From Longispora albida DSM 44784 (GTDB taxonomy: Bacteria > Actinomycetota > Actinomycetes > Mycobacteriales > Micromonosporaceae): 64,000 nt of DNA. Shown here piece after piece: positions 42,111 to 50,266 of this stretch. Under the pieces are notes generated by a model. That model was not told the DNA's origin and did no database searches. It saw only the letters and a program-made list of their open reading frames with translations. How positions within the stretch are numbered: the first letter of the stretch is position 1; every line of letters begins with the position of its first letter. The stretch covers positions 331,637 through 395,636 of the forward strand of contig NZ_KB903835.1 in the NCBI RefSeq assembly GCF_000379825.1. The letters are read 5' to 3'. A program made the translations under genes and the position numbers.

Positions 42111-43037
42111 CTATTCGGATTTCGCCCAGCGAATGATCTCGCCAGTGATGATCTCAGGGAGTTCCTGGTGCGGGAAGTGCCCGGCCCCGTCCAGCTGCCG
42201 CCACTCGTAGGGCGCGATCACGTACCGGCCGGAACCCTGTGCCGTCCTCGGCAGCACGCACGTGTCGAACTCGCCGTGCAGCTGGAGGGTCGGCGTGACG
42301 ATCGGCTGCTTGAGCAGGCTCACGAACCGGTACCCGGAGAGGCGGAGCACGCTGCGCATCGCCCACCGGTACGCCTCCAGGGCGCAGAACGCGGCCTGCG
42401 GGATCTGGATCGCCTCCCGGCACCGGGCAGCGTACTCGGCGAAGTCGGCGGTGCCAGCCCAGGCCGGCCCGGCCCAGCGGCGCAGGTAGCTGCCGGCCAG
42501 CGCGGCGTTGTCCCGGGTGATCACGTGCTCGTACCGTGGCCGCTGGAACCTGATCAGGTCGGTGCTCGCCGCCAGCTGCCCGCGCGGGTCGGCGACCAGC
42601 GCCGTGCGCATCCGCAGCGGATGGGCAGCCCCGACCACGACCAGCTTCCGCACGAGCTTCGGGTGGAACGTGGCGGCCGTCCACGCGATCAGGCCGCCCA
42701 TGTCGTGGCCCACCACCGTGGCGTGCCGCTCGCCCAGGGCGCGGATCAGGCCGGCCACGTCACCGGCCAGCGTGTACCCGTCGTAGCCCCGGGGCGGCTT
42801 GTCGGTCGCGCCGTAGCCACGGACGTCCACGGCGACCGCCCGGTACCCGGCCTCGGCCAGGCCGACGAGCTGGTGCCGCCACGTGTACCAGAACTCGGGG
42901 AAGCCGTGCAGCATCAGCACGAGCGGGCCGCTGCCGGCCTCCACGGTATGGAACCGGATCCCGTTCGCGTTGACGAACCGGTGCACCCAGGGGCCGTCCA
43001 GGAGGACAGCGGAGTCGTCGACAGCTTGGGCCAGCAT
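42111..43037 (-). CDS. ephE: Epoxide hydrolase-type alpha/beta hydrolase (EphE-like)
   Basis: A 308-residue soluble hydrolase. The oxyanion motif HGFPE is at residues 44-48, the nucleophile Asp112 is in GHDMGG, a cap region carries tyrosines, and the late His is in GAGHFPHQE. This supports hydrolysis of an epoxide, with the Asp nucleophile arguing against an esterase. In M. tuberculosis ephE (Rv3670) directly follows marP; here 22 kb of ESX genes separate them. TACGCT lies 6 nt before ATG 43037, so the mRNA is probably leaderless. Confidence 0.9.
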   Translation of the reverse strand: MLAQAVDDSAVLLDGPWVHRFVNANGIRFHTVEAGSGPLVLMLHGFPEFWYTWRHQLVGLAEAGYRAVAVDVRGYGATDKPPRGYDGYTLAGDVAGLIRALGERHATVVGHDMGGLIAWTAATFHPKLVRKLVVVGAAHPLRMRTALVADPRGQLAASTDLIRFQRPRYEHVITRDNAALAGSYLRRWAGPAWAGTADFAEYAARCREAIQIPQAAFCALEAYRWAMRSVLRLSGYRFVSLLKQPIVTPTLQLHGEFDTCVLPRTAQGSGRYVIAPYEWRQLDGAGHFPHQELPEIITGEIIRWAKSE

Positions 43038-43043
43038 GAGTTC

Positions 43044-43049
43044 AGCGTA
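43044..43049 (-). promoter_or_regulatory. Leaderless-type -10 (TACGCT) for ephE
   Basis: On the minus strand TACGCT ends 6 nt before ATG 43037. Confidence 0.5.
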
Positions 43050-43109
43050 GGTGCAGGTCAGGCGGCCACGAGTGTCGGCTACGTAAATTAGGGGAAATCT
43101 CAGGGCGGT

Positions 43110-43151
43110 GTGGGACCCCTCATGTCGCTATAGCGACATGAGGGGTCCCAC
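43110..43151 (-). terminator. Perfect 42-bp palindrome, nhaA terminator, copy 2
   Basis: Two 21-bp arms (GTGGGACCCCTCATGTCGCTA) meet at 43130/43131. It lies 7 bp past the nhaA stop. It equals the inner 42 bp of the palindrome at 13125-13174 except for a symmetric A-T to T-A swap that keeps the pairing. Confidence 0.85.
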
Positions 43152-43158
43152 GATCATC

Positions 43159-44451
43159 TCAGGCCCGGAGGAAAATTCGCGTCCGGAGGCGCAGCAACCC
43201 GGCGGCCAGCAGCGCGGCGATGAGCGAGCCGAGCAGCACGGCCGTCTTCATCCGCTCGGCCTGCTCCAGGCCGGGGAAGGCCAGCTCGGCGATCAGCAGG
43301 CTCACCGTGAACCCGCAGCCGGCCAGCACGCTCACCGCGACCAGATCCCACCAGCTCAGCTCGTCGGGAAGCTTGCCGAGCCGCAGCAGGTGCGAAGCCG
43401 CCGCCCCGCCCAGCACGCCGATCGTCTTGCCCAGCACCAGGCCGGCCACGACGGCCCAGGCCACCCGGTCGGCGGTGAAGGCCTTCATCGTGGCGGCGTT
43501 GAGTGCGACGCCTGCGGCCATGAAGGCGAAGACCGGTACGCAGAATCCCGCACTGAACGGCTGGAGCTTGTGTTCGAGCGTCTCCGCCGGGGCGTGCTCC
43601 TCGTGCGAGTCGCGCTTCACCCGGGTGAGCAACCCGACGGCCACGCCGGCGATGGTGGCGTGCACGCCGCTGGAGTGCAGGAACGCCCACGCGGCGACAC
43701 CGAGTCCGATGTAGAGCCACAGGCCGCGGACCCGTAGCTGCTGGAGCACGCCGTAGGCCACGAGGGCCGCCACGGCGGCCAGCAGCCACCACCACGACAC
43801 CGAGGCGGTGTAGACGACCGCGATGAGCAGGATCGCGCCGAGGTCGTCGACGACGGCGAGCGAGAGGAGGAAGACGCGGAGGCTGCTCGGCAGGTTCGAC
43901 CCGGTCAGGGCCAGCACGGCCAGCGCGAACGCGATGTCGGTCGCGACCGGGATCGCCCAGGCCTCCGTGCCGCCCGGCGCGCCCCACGCGATCGCCAGGC
44001 ACAGCGCCGCAGGGACGACCATGCCGCCGAGCGCGCCGAACACCGGGAACAGCGCCCGCCGGACGTCGCGCAGCTCGCCGACGACCAGCTCCCGTTTGAG
44101 CTCGAGCCCTGCGACCACGAAGAACACGGTCAGCAGGCCGTCCTTGGCCCAGTTCTCCAGGCTCAGGTTCAGGTGGAGGGCGTCGAAGCCGAACCGGGTC
44201 GCCCGGAGATCCTCGTAGAAGCCCGACAGCGGCGAGTTCGCCAGGATGAGGGCCAGCACGGTCGCCGACACCAGCAGCAGGCCGCCGATCGTCTCGATCC
44301 GCAGGTATCTGACCACTGTGCCCGCCGCGCCGCTCGCCCGCTTGCGCAGCTTGCGCCGGGCTCGTTTCAGCTTGGCCTGCCGCCCGGCCTCGGGGCTGAC
44401 CGCGGCGTGCTGGTGCCGCTGGGAACGCTTCTGTTCGGGACGGCGGGACAT
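43159..44451 (-). CDS. nhaA: Na+/H+ antiporter NhaA
   Basis: A 430-residue, roughly 12-helix antiporter that exports sodium for protons. The transport Asp residues are present in VATDIAFALAVLAL and SLAVVDDLGAILLI, equivalent to E. coli Asp133 and Asp163/164. The N-terminus is a long basic cytoplasmic extension (about 50 residues, RRPEQKRSQRHQH and KLKRARRKLRKRA). ATG 44451 lies exactly 6 nt after TACGAT, which decides the start over an in-frame ATG at 44475. A long palindromic terminator follows. It is not in this position in M. tuberculosis. Confidence 0.95.
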   Translation of the reverse strand: MSRRPEQKRSQRHQHAAVSPEAGRQAKLKRARRKLRKRASGAAGTVVRYLRIETIGGLLLVSATVLALILANSPLSGFYEDLRATRFGFDALHLNLSLENWAKDGLLTVFFVVAGLELKRELVVGELRDVRRALFPVFGALGGMVVPAALCLAIAWGAPGGTEAWAIPVATDIAFALAVLALTGSNLPSSLRVFLLSLAVVDDLGAILLIAVVYTASVSWWWLLAAVAALVAYGVLQQLRVRGLWLYIGLGVAAWAFLHSSGVHATIAGVAVGLLTRVKRDSHEEHAPAETLEHKLQPFSAGFCVPVFAFMAAGVALNAATMKAFTADRVAWAVVAGLVLGKTIGVLGGAAASHLLRLGKLPDELSWWDLVAVSVLAGCGFTVSLLIAELAFPGLEQAERMKTAVLLGSLIAALLAAGLLRLRTRIFLRA

Positions 44452-44457
44452 CGCATG

Positions 44458-44463
44458 ATCGTA
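44458..44463 (-). promoter_or_regulatory. Leaderless-type -10 (TACGAT) for nhaA
   Basis: TACGAT ends 6 nt before ATG 44451, placed 13 bp after the M6 protease terminator. Confidence 0.55.
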
Positions 44464-44475
44464 TCGGCACAGCAA

Positions 44476-44508
44476 AAGGGGCGTTCCAGACTTCCTGGAA
44501 CGCCCCTT
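44476..44508 (-). terminator. Intrinsic terminator after M6 protease gene
   Basis: A perfect 13-bp stem (arm AAGGGGCGTTCCA, 44476-44488 with 44496-44508), 7-nt loop. On the minus strand the stem runs into TTTT. Confidence 0.9.
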
Positions 44509-44520
44509 CAGTACTGGTTG

Positions 44521-46818
44521 TTACTTGGTGCGGGTGACCTTGATGATCGCCGGCACGTACTGGCCGTTACCGTCCAGCAGGATCTCCACCTTCACGCCGG
44601 AACCGGCGACCTGCACCGAGTTCCACGGGTTGGAGGCGTCCCAGTAGCGGTTCGGGTCCGAGTCGTCGAACACGGCCACGCCCGGGCGGGCCGGGGCGGT
44701 GACCTCGGTGCCCTTGCCGTGGAACGTCACGGCCGAGATGCCCTTGCGGCCGAAGGCGCCGTCGAAGCCCTGGAGCCGGTTGCGCAGCTTGGTCTTGGCG
44801 GCGTCCGGCAGGGTGATCGGCGCGGGGCGCGCGTCGACCGGCAGAGCCATGCCGTGACCCGGGTGGGCCTTGGTGTTGTTGTCGCCGTACTTCGAGTCGA
44901 CGTACCAGACGAGGGTGCCGGAGAAGAACGGGAACCGCTCGACCCAGTCAGCCTTCTCCGGGAAGCCGAAGTTGTACGGGCCGTTGCGCAGGGAGGCGTC
45001 GTACGAGGTGTACTGCCGGTTCTCGATCAGGTAGAAGTGCGGGTTCTGCTTGACCAGGGCACCGTCGACCAGGATCTGGAAGCCCTTGGCCGACCAGCCG
45101 GCGTCACCGGACTCGGCGCCGTCGGTCCACGCGACCGTGCCGTTCTTCACCACGGCGACGTTGTCGATCATGACGCCCTTGCCGTGGGTGTTGCCGTCGG
45201 TCACGTACTGGTAGCGGAACTGCACCTTCTTGCCGACGTAGGCCGACAGGTCGAACGAGATGTCGACCCAGCCGCCCGAGTTGCCGTCGTACCGGTTCGG
45301 CAGCCGCGTCCACGTCTTGCCGTCCGTGGACACCGCGCCGTACAGGTAGTCGTAGCCCGACTCGGTGTCGTACCAGACCTTGGCGTTGACCGAGGCCGTG
45401 GTGGCGCCGGTCAGGTCGACCTCACGGGCCAGCCGCGAGTTGAGGTCGTCGCCCTCACCGGAGAACCACTCGCCCTTGCCGGCGAACGGCTTCTCGTACT
45501 GCACGGTCTCCGGCCGGTTCGGCAGCTTGACCATCGTGGCCTGCTTGAACGGCCACGGGGTGGCGGCAGCGCCGAGCGCGTGCACCGAGTTCTTCTTGTC
45601 CAGCTCGACCACGTCGTAGTCCAGCCAGCCCAGCTGCAGCTTCTCCAGCGGGCCCATGAAGTTCGGCCGGTCGCCGATGTTGTCGTGAGCGGTGTTCAGC
45701 CAGGAACCGCCGGACATCACGGTCCAGAAGCCGGTGCCGTTGTCGCCGCCCCGGGTGTCGTAGTAGTCCGGGATGCCGATGTCGTGCGCGTACTCGTGCA
45801 CGAACACGCCCAGCCCGCCGTTCTCCGGCGAGGTGGTGTAGCGGCCGACCCAGATCCCGGTGTCGCCGATCTGGTAACCACCCTGGGCGTTGTACGCCGG
45901 GCCGGTGTTCGGGTTCTCCGGGTCGATCGCGTAGGACGAGTGCGACCAGATCGCGTCGTCGCCCTGCGCGCCGCCGCCGGCCTCCTCGCCAGCACCCGAG
46001 TGGATGATCTGGACGTGGTCGAGGTAGCCGTCCGGCTCGTTGAAGTCGCCGTCCTCGTCGTAGTCGTTGCGGTCCCACACGTCATAGCGGGCGAGGAACT
46101 GCTTGATCTGCGCGTCGGTCTTGCCGGCCGCCTTCTGCACCGCGTACCACTTGGTCACGGTGTCGCCGACGAAGGTCGGGTAGCCGGTGTCCTCGTGCTC
46201 GTTGTTGCCGTACCGGGCCTCGTTGTAGTCGAGCTTGACCCAGTCGAGGACCTCACCCTCCACCGTGTACCGGCCGCCGGACTGGCGCAGGTAGAAGTCG
46301 GTGATCGAGTCGCCGGTACCGGCCTTCGCGTACATCTTCTGCTGGAAGTAGTCGCGCGAGGCGTCCTTCGTCCAGGCGGTGCTGTTGTCGTCGGTGGCGT
46401 TGCCGTCCCACACCCGGTCGGGCTCGGGGATCTGGTTGTGCAGCGGGCCGGGGGTGCCGCCGTGCATGGTCTGGTCGCCGAACTCGGCGAGGAAGGTCAG
46501 CAGCTGCGCCTTCTCCGGGGTGCCCCACTGGACCCACCTGCCGTTGGCGAGCTGGACGCCCTTCGACGTCCCGCGCTGCTGGACCGAGGCCTCACCTGCG
46601 AAGACCCGGTTGAGCGCCTCCTGCTTGTCCGCGCGCTCCTGGCGCATCTGCGGGGTCATCAGCTCGTCAGGCCGGTGGTTGCGGTGTGCGTCCTTGTCGG
46701 CGGCAGGCGGGGCCGCCGGGGCGTCCTTGCCTGGGCTGGCCTGCACCGCGCTGGTCAGGCCAGCCGCGAGCAGCCCGGTCGCGAGACCGGCGACGAGAAC
46801 TCTCGTGCTCTTGCGCAC
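44521..46818 (-). CDS. Secreted M6 (immune inhibitor A-like) metalloprotease
   Basis: A 765-residue secreted protease. The signal peptide (basic start, hydrophobic core residues 7-22, cleaved near VQAS) and a propeptide precede the M6 catalytic domain. The zinc site is HEYAHDIGIPDYYD, with SGGSWL as the Met-turn region. DYDEDGDFNEPDG and similar Asp-rich loops may bind calcium. The C-terminal part has a MAM-like jelly-roll (VDLTGATTASVNAKVWYDTESGYDYLYG). Immune inhibitor A enzymes degrade host or prey peptides. GTG 46818 has GGGGAGG 6 nt upstream. Flanking terminators make it a single-gene unit. Confidence 0.95.
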   Translation of the reverse strand: MRKSTRVLVAGLATGLLAAGLTSAVQASPGKDAPAAPPAADKDAHRNHRPDELMTPQMRQERADKQEALNRVFAGEASVQQRGTSKGVQLANGRWVQWGTPEKAQLLTFLAEFGDQTMHGGTPGPLHNQIPEPDRVWDGNATDDNSTAWTKDASRDYFQQKMYAKAGTGDSITDFYLRQSGGRYTVEGEVLDWVKLDYNEARYGNNEHEDTGYPTFVGDTVTKWYAVQKAAGKTDAQIKQFLARYDVWDRNDYDEDGDFNEPDGYLDHVQIIHSGAGEEAGGGAQGDDAIWSHSSYAIDPENPNTGPAYNAQGGYQIGDTGIWVGRYTTSPENGGLGVFVHEYAHDIGIPDYYDTRGGDNGTGFWTVMSGGSWLNTAHDNIGDRPNFMGPLEKLQLGWLDYDVVELDKKNSVHALGAAATPWPFKQATMVKLPNRPETVQYEKPFAGKGEWFSGEGDDLNSRLAREVDLTGATTASVNAKVWYDTESGYDYLYGAVSTDGKTWTRLPNRYDGNSGGWVDISFDLSAYVGKKVQFRYQYVTDGNTHGKGVMIDNVAVVKNGTVAWTDGAESGDAGWSAKGFQILVDGALVKQNPHFYLIENRQYTSYDASLRNGPYNFGFPEKADWVERFPFFSGTLVWYVDSKYGDNNTKAHPGHGMALPVDARPAPITLPDAAKTKLRNRLQGFDGAFGRKGISAVTFHGKGTEVTAPARPGVAVFDDSDPNRYWDASNPWNSVQVAGSGVKVEILLDGNGQYVPAIIKVTRTK

Positions 46819-46971
46819 GCGTACCTCCCCTTTCTCGTGGAGCCCGCGTCATCGCCCACAGTGGAAGCTCTTCGTGTGAGCCGCACCACGGTGACGACGC
46901 GAGTATTGCCGAGATTGGCAGAAGGTACCTTAAGGAAGTAGCGGCGTTGAATAACGTTTCCGTTACATGCG

Positions 46972-47006
46972 GGCGCCCCGGGAAACTTTTTCTCCCGGGG
47001 CGCCCT
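46972..47006 (-). terminator. Hairpin terminator after 5'-nucleotidase gene
   Basis: A perfect 13-bp stem (arm GGGCGCCCCGGGA, 46972-46984 with 46994-47006), loop AACTTTTTC, 10 bp past the stop at 47016. The rest of the 46819-47015 gap carries the M6 promoter. Confidence 0.85.
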
Positions 47007-47015
47007 CTTATGGAG

Positions 47016-48752
47016 TTACGCGAAAGTGATTCGGTTCGCGGCCGGCGGAGCCAGCGGGTTCGACGGCGAGGAGTTCGCGCCGAGGTAGGCGGTGAAGGCG
47101 TCGATGTCGAGACCGCCGACGAGCTTGTTCGTGCCCTTCGCCAGCTCGGCGAAGCCGTCGCCGCCGTCAGCCAGGAAGTTGTTGATCGTCACCCGGTAGG
47201 TCGCTGCCGGGTCGATCGGCGTGCCGTGCAGCTTCAGGTCGGACACGGAGGTCCGGCCCGTCATCGTGTAGGTGAAGCCGGCCGAGACCTGGAGGATCTT
47301 GTTGCCGGTGCCGCTGTTCGGGCCGGTGACCTGCTGCTCCAGCACCGTCTTGAGCTGGGCGCCGGTCAGCGAGACCGTGACCACGTTGTTGTTGAACGGC
47401 TGGACGGTGAAGCACTCCCGGTAGGTCACCACGCCTTCGCCCTCGGCTCCGGACGGGAGGAAGGTCAGCGGGGCGCGGATGCCACCCGGGTTCATGAGGG
47501 CGATCTGCGCGCCACCCTTGTCCGGGGCTGCCGTCGCGGCGAGCTGCGCGTCGGCGACCACGTCACCGAGCGGGGTCTCCGGGGTCGGCGTGTTCGCGTA
47601 GGGAATGTCAGCCGAGATGTGGCCCATGACCCGGTTCGCGATCGGGCCGAGCGCGGTGTTGTAGTGCGTGATCAGGTCGAACGTCGGCTTGTCCTTCTCG
47701 ACGTCGCGCGTGACGATTTTGTTCTGCGCGGAAACCTGGACGATGTCGTCCTTCCACAGGTCGAACTTCACGTTGATATCGGTGTACTCACGGCCGAAGG
47801 AGCTGGCGCTGGTCACCATGCGCGGCCGGCCCATCGGGTCCGGGACGCTGCACACGTACGACTGGTGCGTGTGGCCGGTGATCACCAGGTCGATCGACGG
47901 GCTGAGCTTGTTGGCGATCTCCACGATCGGGCCGCTCAGGCCGAGGCCGCCGCCGGAGTTGCAGTCGTAGTTGTAGATCGGGCTGGCGGGCATGCCACCC
48001 TCGTGCAGCAGCACGACGATCGCGTTGACGCCCTTCTTGCGCAGCTCGCTGGTGTAGTGGTTGGCGGTGACAACCTCGTCGCGGAACTCCAGGCCGGCGA
48101 TGCCGGACTTGGTGACGATGTCCGGGGTGCCCTCCAGGGTCATCCCGATGAAGCCGATCTTCACGCCGCCGCCGAAGTCCTTGATCCAGTACGGCGGGAG
48201 GATCGTCTTGTTCTTCGCCTTGTCCACCACGTTGGCCGCCAGGTACTGGAACCCGGCGCCCTCGTAGCTCTCGGTGCCCTTGCAGCCGTCGACCGGGTGG
48301 CAGCCGCCGTTCTGCATGCGCAGCAGCTCGTCGCGGCCCTCGTCGAACTCGTGGTTGCCGACGGCGGTCGCGTCGAGGCCGAGCTGGCTGAGCGCGGTCA
48401 CGGTCGGCTCGTCGTGGAACGCCGCCGACAGCAGCGGCGTGCCGCCGATCAGGTCGCCGGCGCCGACAGTGGCGGTGCGCTGCTTGCCCGCGCGGGCCTG
48501 CTTGAGGTGGGTGGCCAGGTACTCGGCGCCGCCGGCGTTCACCGTGACCGGCTTGCCCTGGGCGTCGATACCGGTCTGCACGCGGCCGGAGGAGCCGCTC
48601 GGCGGTTCGAGGTGGCCGTGGAAGTCGTTGATCGCGAGGATCTGCACGTCAGCGAGGGGGCGCTGCGCGCCTGCGCTGGCCGGCTGCTGCGTGGTGAGCG
48701 CGACAGCGGCGAGGGCTGAGGCGGCCACCGCTGAGACGAGGAGTCTTCTCAT
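47016..48752 (-). CDS. Secreted 5'-nucleotidase/2',3'-cyclic phosphodiesterase (UshA-type)
   Basis: A 578-residue exported enzyme that dephosphorylates extracellular nucleotides. The signal peptide MRRLLVSAVAASALAAVALT is cleaved near PASAGA. The metallophosphatase domain has INDFHGHLEP, GAGDLIGG, GNHEFDEG, LLHEGG and VITGHTHQSYVC. The C-terminal substrate domain has NPGGIRAPL, QPFNNNVVTVSLTG and INNFLADGGDGF. ATG 48752 is preferred because TATGCT lies 7 nt upstream; ATG 48764 would overlap that -10. No cell-wall anchor motif (LPxTG) is present, so it is probably released. It may scavenge phosphate and nucleosides. Confidence 0.95.
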   Translation of the reverse strand: MRRLLVSAVAASALAAVALTTQQPASAGAQRPLADVQILAINDFHGHLEPPSGSSGRVQTGIDAQGKPVTVNAGGAEYLATHLKQARAGKQRTATVGAGDLIGGTPLLSAAFHDEPTVTALSQLGLDATAVGNHEFDEGRDELLRMQNGGCHPVDGCKGTESYEGAGFQYLAANVVDKAKNKTILPPYWIKDFGGGVKIGFIGMTLEGTPDIVTKSGIAGLEFRDEVVTANHYTSELRKKGVNAIVVLLHEGGMPASPIYNYDCNSGGGLGLSGPIVEIANKLSPSIDLVITGHTHQSYVCSVPDPMGRPRMVTSASSFGREYTDINVKFDLWKDDIVQVSAQNKIVTRDVEKDKPTFDLITHYNTALGPIANRVMGHISADIPYANTPTPETPLGDVVADAQLAATAAPDKGGAQIALMNPGGIRAPLTFLPSGAEGEGVVTYRECFTVQPFNNNVVTVSLTGAQLKTVLEQQVTGPNSGTGNKILQVSAGFTYTMTGRTSVSDLKLHGTPIDPAATYRVTINNFLADGGDGFAELAKGTNKLVGGLDIDAFTAYLGANSSPSNPLAPPAANRITFA

Positions 48753-48942
48753 GCCCGGCAGCATAGGGCTCAGCCCCTACTGATGGGTAAACGGACTGCT
48801 GCCGCCATACGCCTGACCAGGGCTGATCTTGTACATGCCACCGGACATATGCTGAATGTCCATAGTCTCGCCAGCGCGATGCCAGCCTCTTTCGGCGCAG
48901 CCCGAATCAGCTCGACGGCCCCGGTGACCGCGGGGCACAGTG

Positions 48943-48974
48943 GGCTGGCGGGGCCGATCACGACCCCGCCAGCC
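48943..48974 (-). terminator. Hairpin terminator after small secreted protein gene
   Basis: A perfect 11-bp stem (GGCTGGCGGGG, 48943-48953 with 48964-48974), 10-nt loop, 9 bp past the stop at 48983. Confidence 0.8.
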
Positions 48975-48982
48975 GCCGTCAC

Positions 48983-49375
48983 CTAGTAGGTGGTCGGGCT
49001 GGTGCCGTAGAAGTAGGGGGTGTGGATCTCCACCTGGTGCTGGTAGGAGTGGCCGGCCACCTTCGGCACCCGGTACGCGCCCCACTTGCGGCCGGTGGTG
49101 CAGGTGTACCCGAACCACGGGGTGTAGGTGCCGGTGTTCAGGTCCTTGACCCGGCTGTAGGCCTTGCAGGTGGAAGGCGTGCTCGGCTTGGCGTTGATGT
49201 AGAAGTCCGGGTAGACATAGACGCCGTCGTCGGCCTGGCAGGTGCCGATGCTCCAGCCGTTCTGGGACTTGTTGTTGCAGCCCCCGCCAGCGGCGGCTGC
49301 CGGGTTGGCGGCGGTGGCGACGAAGCCGCCGGCGAGCAGCGCCGCGAGGGCGACAGTGGCGAGCTTGCGCTTCAA
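48983..49375 (-). CDS. Small secreted Cys-containing protein of unknown function
   Basis: A 130-residue exported protein. The signal peptide KRKLATVALAALLAGGFVATA is cleaved near NPAAAA, leaving about 100 residues with four cysteines (GGCNNK, GTCQAD, STCKAY, YTCTTG), enough for two disulfides. Tyr is frequent (VYVYPDFYINAK; HTPYFYGTSPTTY). The TTG 49375 start has a perfect AGGAGGT ribosome site 6 nt upstream, suggesting high expression. No family is recognised; a secreted inhibitor or small toxin-like protein is possible. Confidence 0.8.
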   Translation of the reverse strand: MKRKLATVALAALLAGGFVATAANPAAAAGGGCNNKSQNGWSIGTCQADDGVYVYPDFYINAKPSTPSTCKAYSRVKDLNTGTYTPWFGYTCTTGRKWGAYRVPKVAGHSYQHQVEIHTPYFYGTSPTTY

Positions 49376-49478
49376 GGCGTACCTCCTATGTGGATGGATC
49401 CGTCAGCGCAAAGCCTCCGGCACCCGCCTCATCGCGTTCTAACTCAGAACTACCGACGATCGACGACACGGGGGACGT

Positions 49479-50207
49479 GTGCATCTCGGAATGGGCGTGC
49501 AGATCAGGGTGCTGGGGCCGGTGGAGCTCTGGCGGGACGCGCAGCGGATCGTGCTGGCCGGTCACCGGATGCGAGGGCTGGTGGCGCTGCTCGGCGCGCA
49601 CAGTGGCTACCTGACCAGGGACACGCTGGTCAGCTACCTGTGGGACGACCCGCCCCGCACGGCCGTCCAGCAGCTCTACAACTGTGTGAGCGCACTGCGC
49701 TCCCAGCTCGGCCGGCACGGCTGGCGGATCTGCCGGGAGGGCGGCGGGTACCGGATCGAGGCCGGCCCGGAAACCAGCGACCTGGCCTTCTTCCGCCGGC
49801 TGCTGGACCAGGCGCGCGCCAGCCAGGGCGCGGAGGCGATCGGCCAGTACGAGCGGGCGCTGGCTCTGTGGCGCGGCCCGGCCCTTGCTGACCTGGGCGG
49901 GGAGCGGTTCGCGCGGCTGGCGACGGGCCTCGACGAGCTGAGGCTGACCGCGACGGAGGAGTACGCGGAGCTGCTGGTCCGGGCGGGCGAGCCGTGCCGG
50001 ATGGTGGCCGACCTGGCGATGCTGGTGCAGGAGCACCCGGTCCGTGAGCGGCTGGCCAGGTGTTACATGCTGGCCCTGCACGGCTCCGGCCGGACGGCCG
50101 ACGCGCTGGACGCCTTCCGGCGGCTGAGGTCCCGCCTGGTCAGCGAGTACGGGATCGAGCCGGGTGCCGGGGTGACATCGGCGCACCTGGACATCCTGCG
50201 CGGCTGA
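49479..50207 (+). CDS. SARP/AfsR-type regulator (OmpR-like HTH + BTAD)
   Basis: A 242-residue activator of the SARP class without the AfsR ATPase. The N-terminal winged helix (IRVLGPVELWRDAQRIVLAGHRMRGLVALLGAH; LVSYLWDDPPRTAVQQLYNCVSALRSQLGR) is followed by a bacterial transcriptional activation domain with TPR-like helices (LVQEHPVRERLARCYMLALHGSGRTADALDAFRRLRSRLVSEYG). Such proteins bind direct repeats near target -35 regions, often in secondary-metabolite clusters. No biosynthetic cluster is adjacent. GTG 49479 or ATG 49491 could be the start; ribosome-site evidence is weak. It converges on acs. Confidence 0.9.
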   Translation: MHLGMGVQIRVLGPVELWRDAQRIVLAGHRMRGLVALLGAHSGYLTRDTLVSYLWDDPPRTAVQQLYNCVSALRSQLGRHGWRICREGGGYRIEAGPETSDLAFFRRLLDQARASQGAEAIGQYERALALWRGPALADLGGERFARLATGLDELRLTATEEYAELLVRAGEPCRMVADLAMLVQEHPVRERLARCYMLALHGSGRTADALDAFRRLRSRLVSEYGIEPGAGVTSAHLDILRG

Positions 50208-50220
50208 GGCGGCCGGGCCG

Positions 50221-50259
50221 TGCCGGTACCGGGCGTGCTGGGCGCACCCGGTACCGGCA
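50221..50259. terminator. Bidirectional terminator between SARP gene and acs
   Basis: A perfect 13-bp stem (TGCCGGTACCGGG, 50221-50233 with 50247-50259) with a 13-nt loop, between the converging stops. Confidence 0.85.
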
Positions 50260-50266
50260 TGCAGGC

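Noticed and set aside
43154..44470. 438-codon minus-strand ORF overlapping nhaA in another frame
   Set aside because: Arg/Gly/Ala-rich frame shadow; the nhaA frame has the conserved Asp residues and membrane helices.
44173..46941. 922-codon plus-strand ORF opposite nhaA and M6 protease
   Set aside because: Val/Arg/Asp-biased shadow spanning two genes and two terminators.
48770..48986. Small ORFs on both strands between the nucleotidase and secreted-protein genes
   Set aside because: They overlap the terminator at 48943-48974 and lack ribosome sites or conserved patterns. A 28-codon minus ORF from an ATG near 48862 cannot be excluded.
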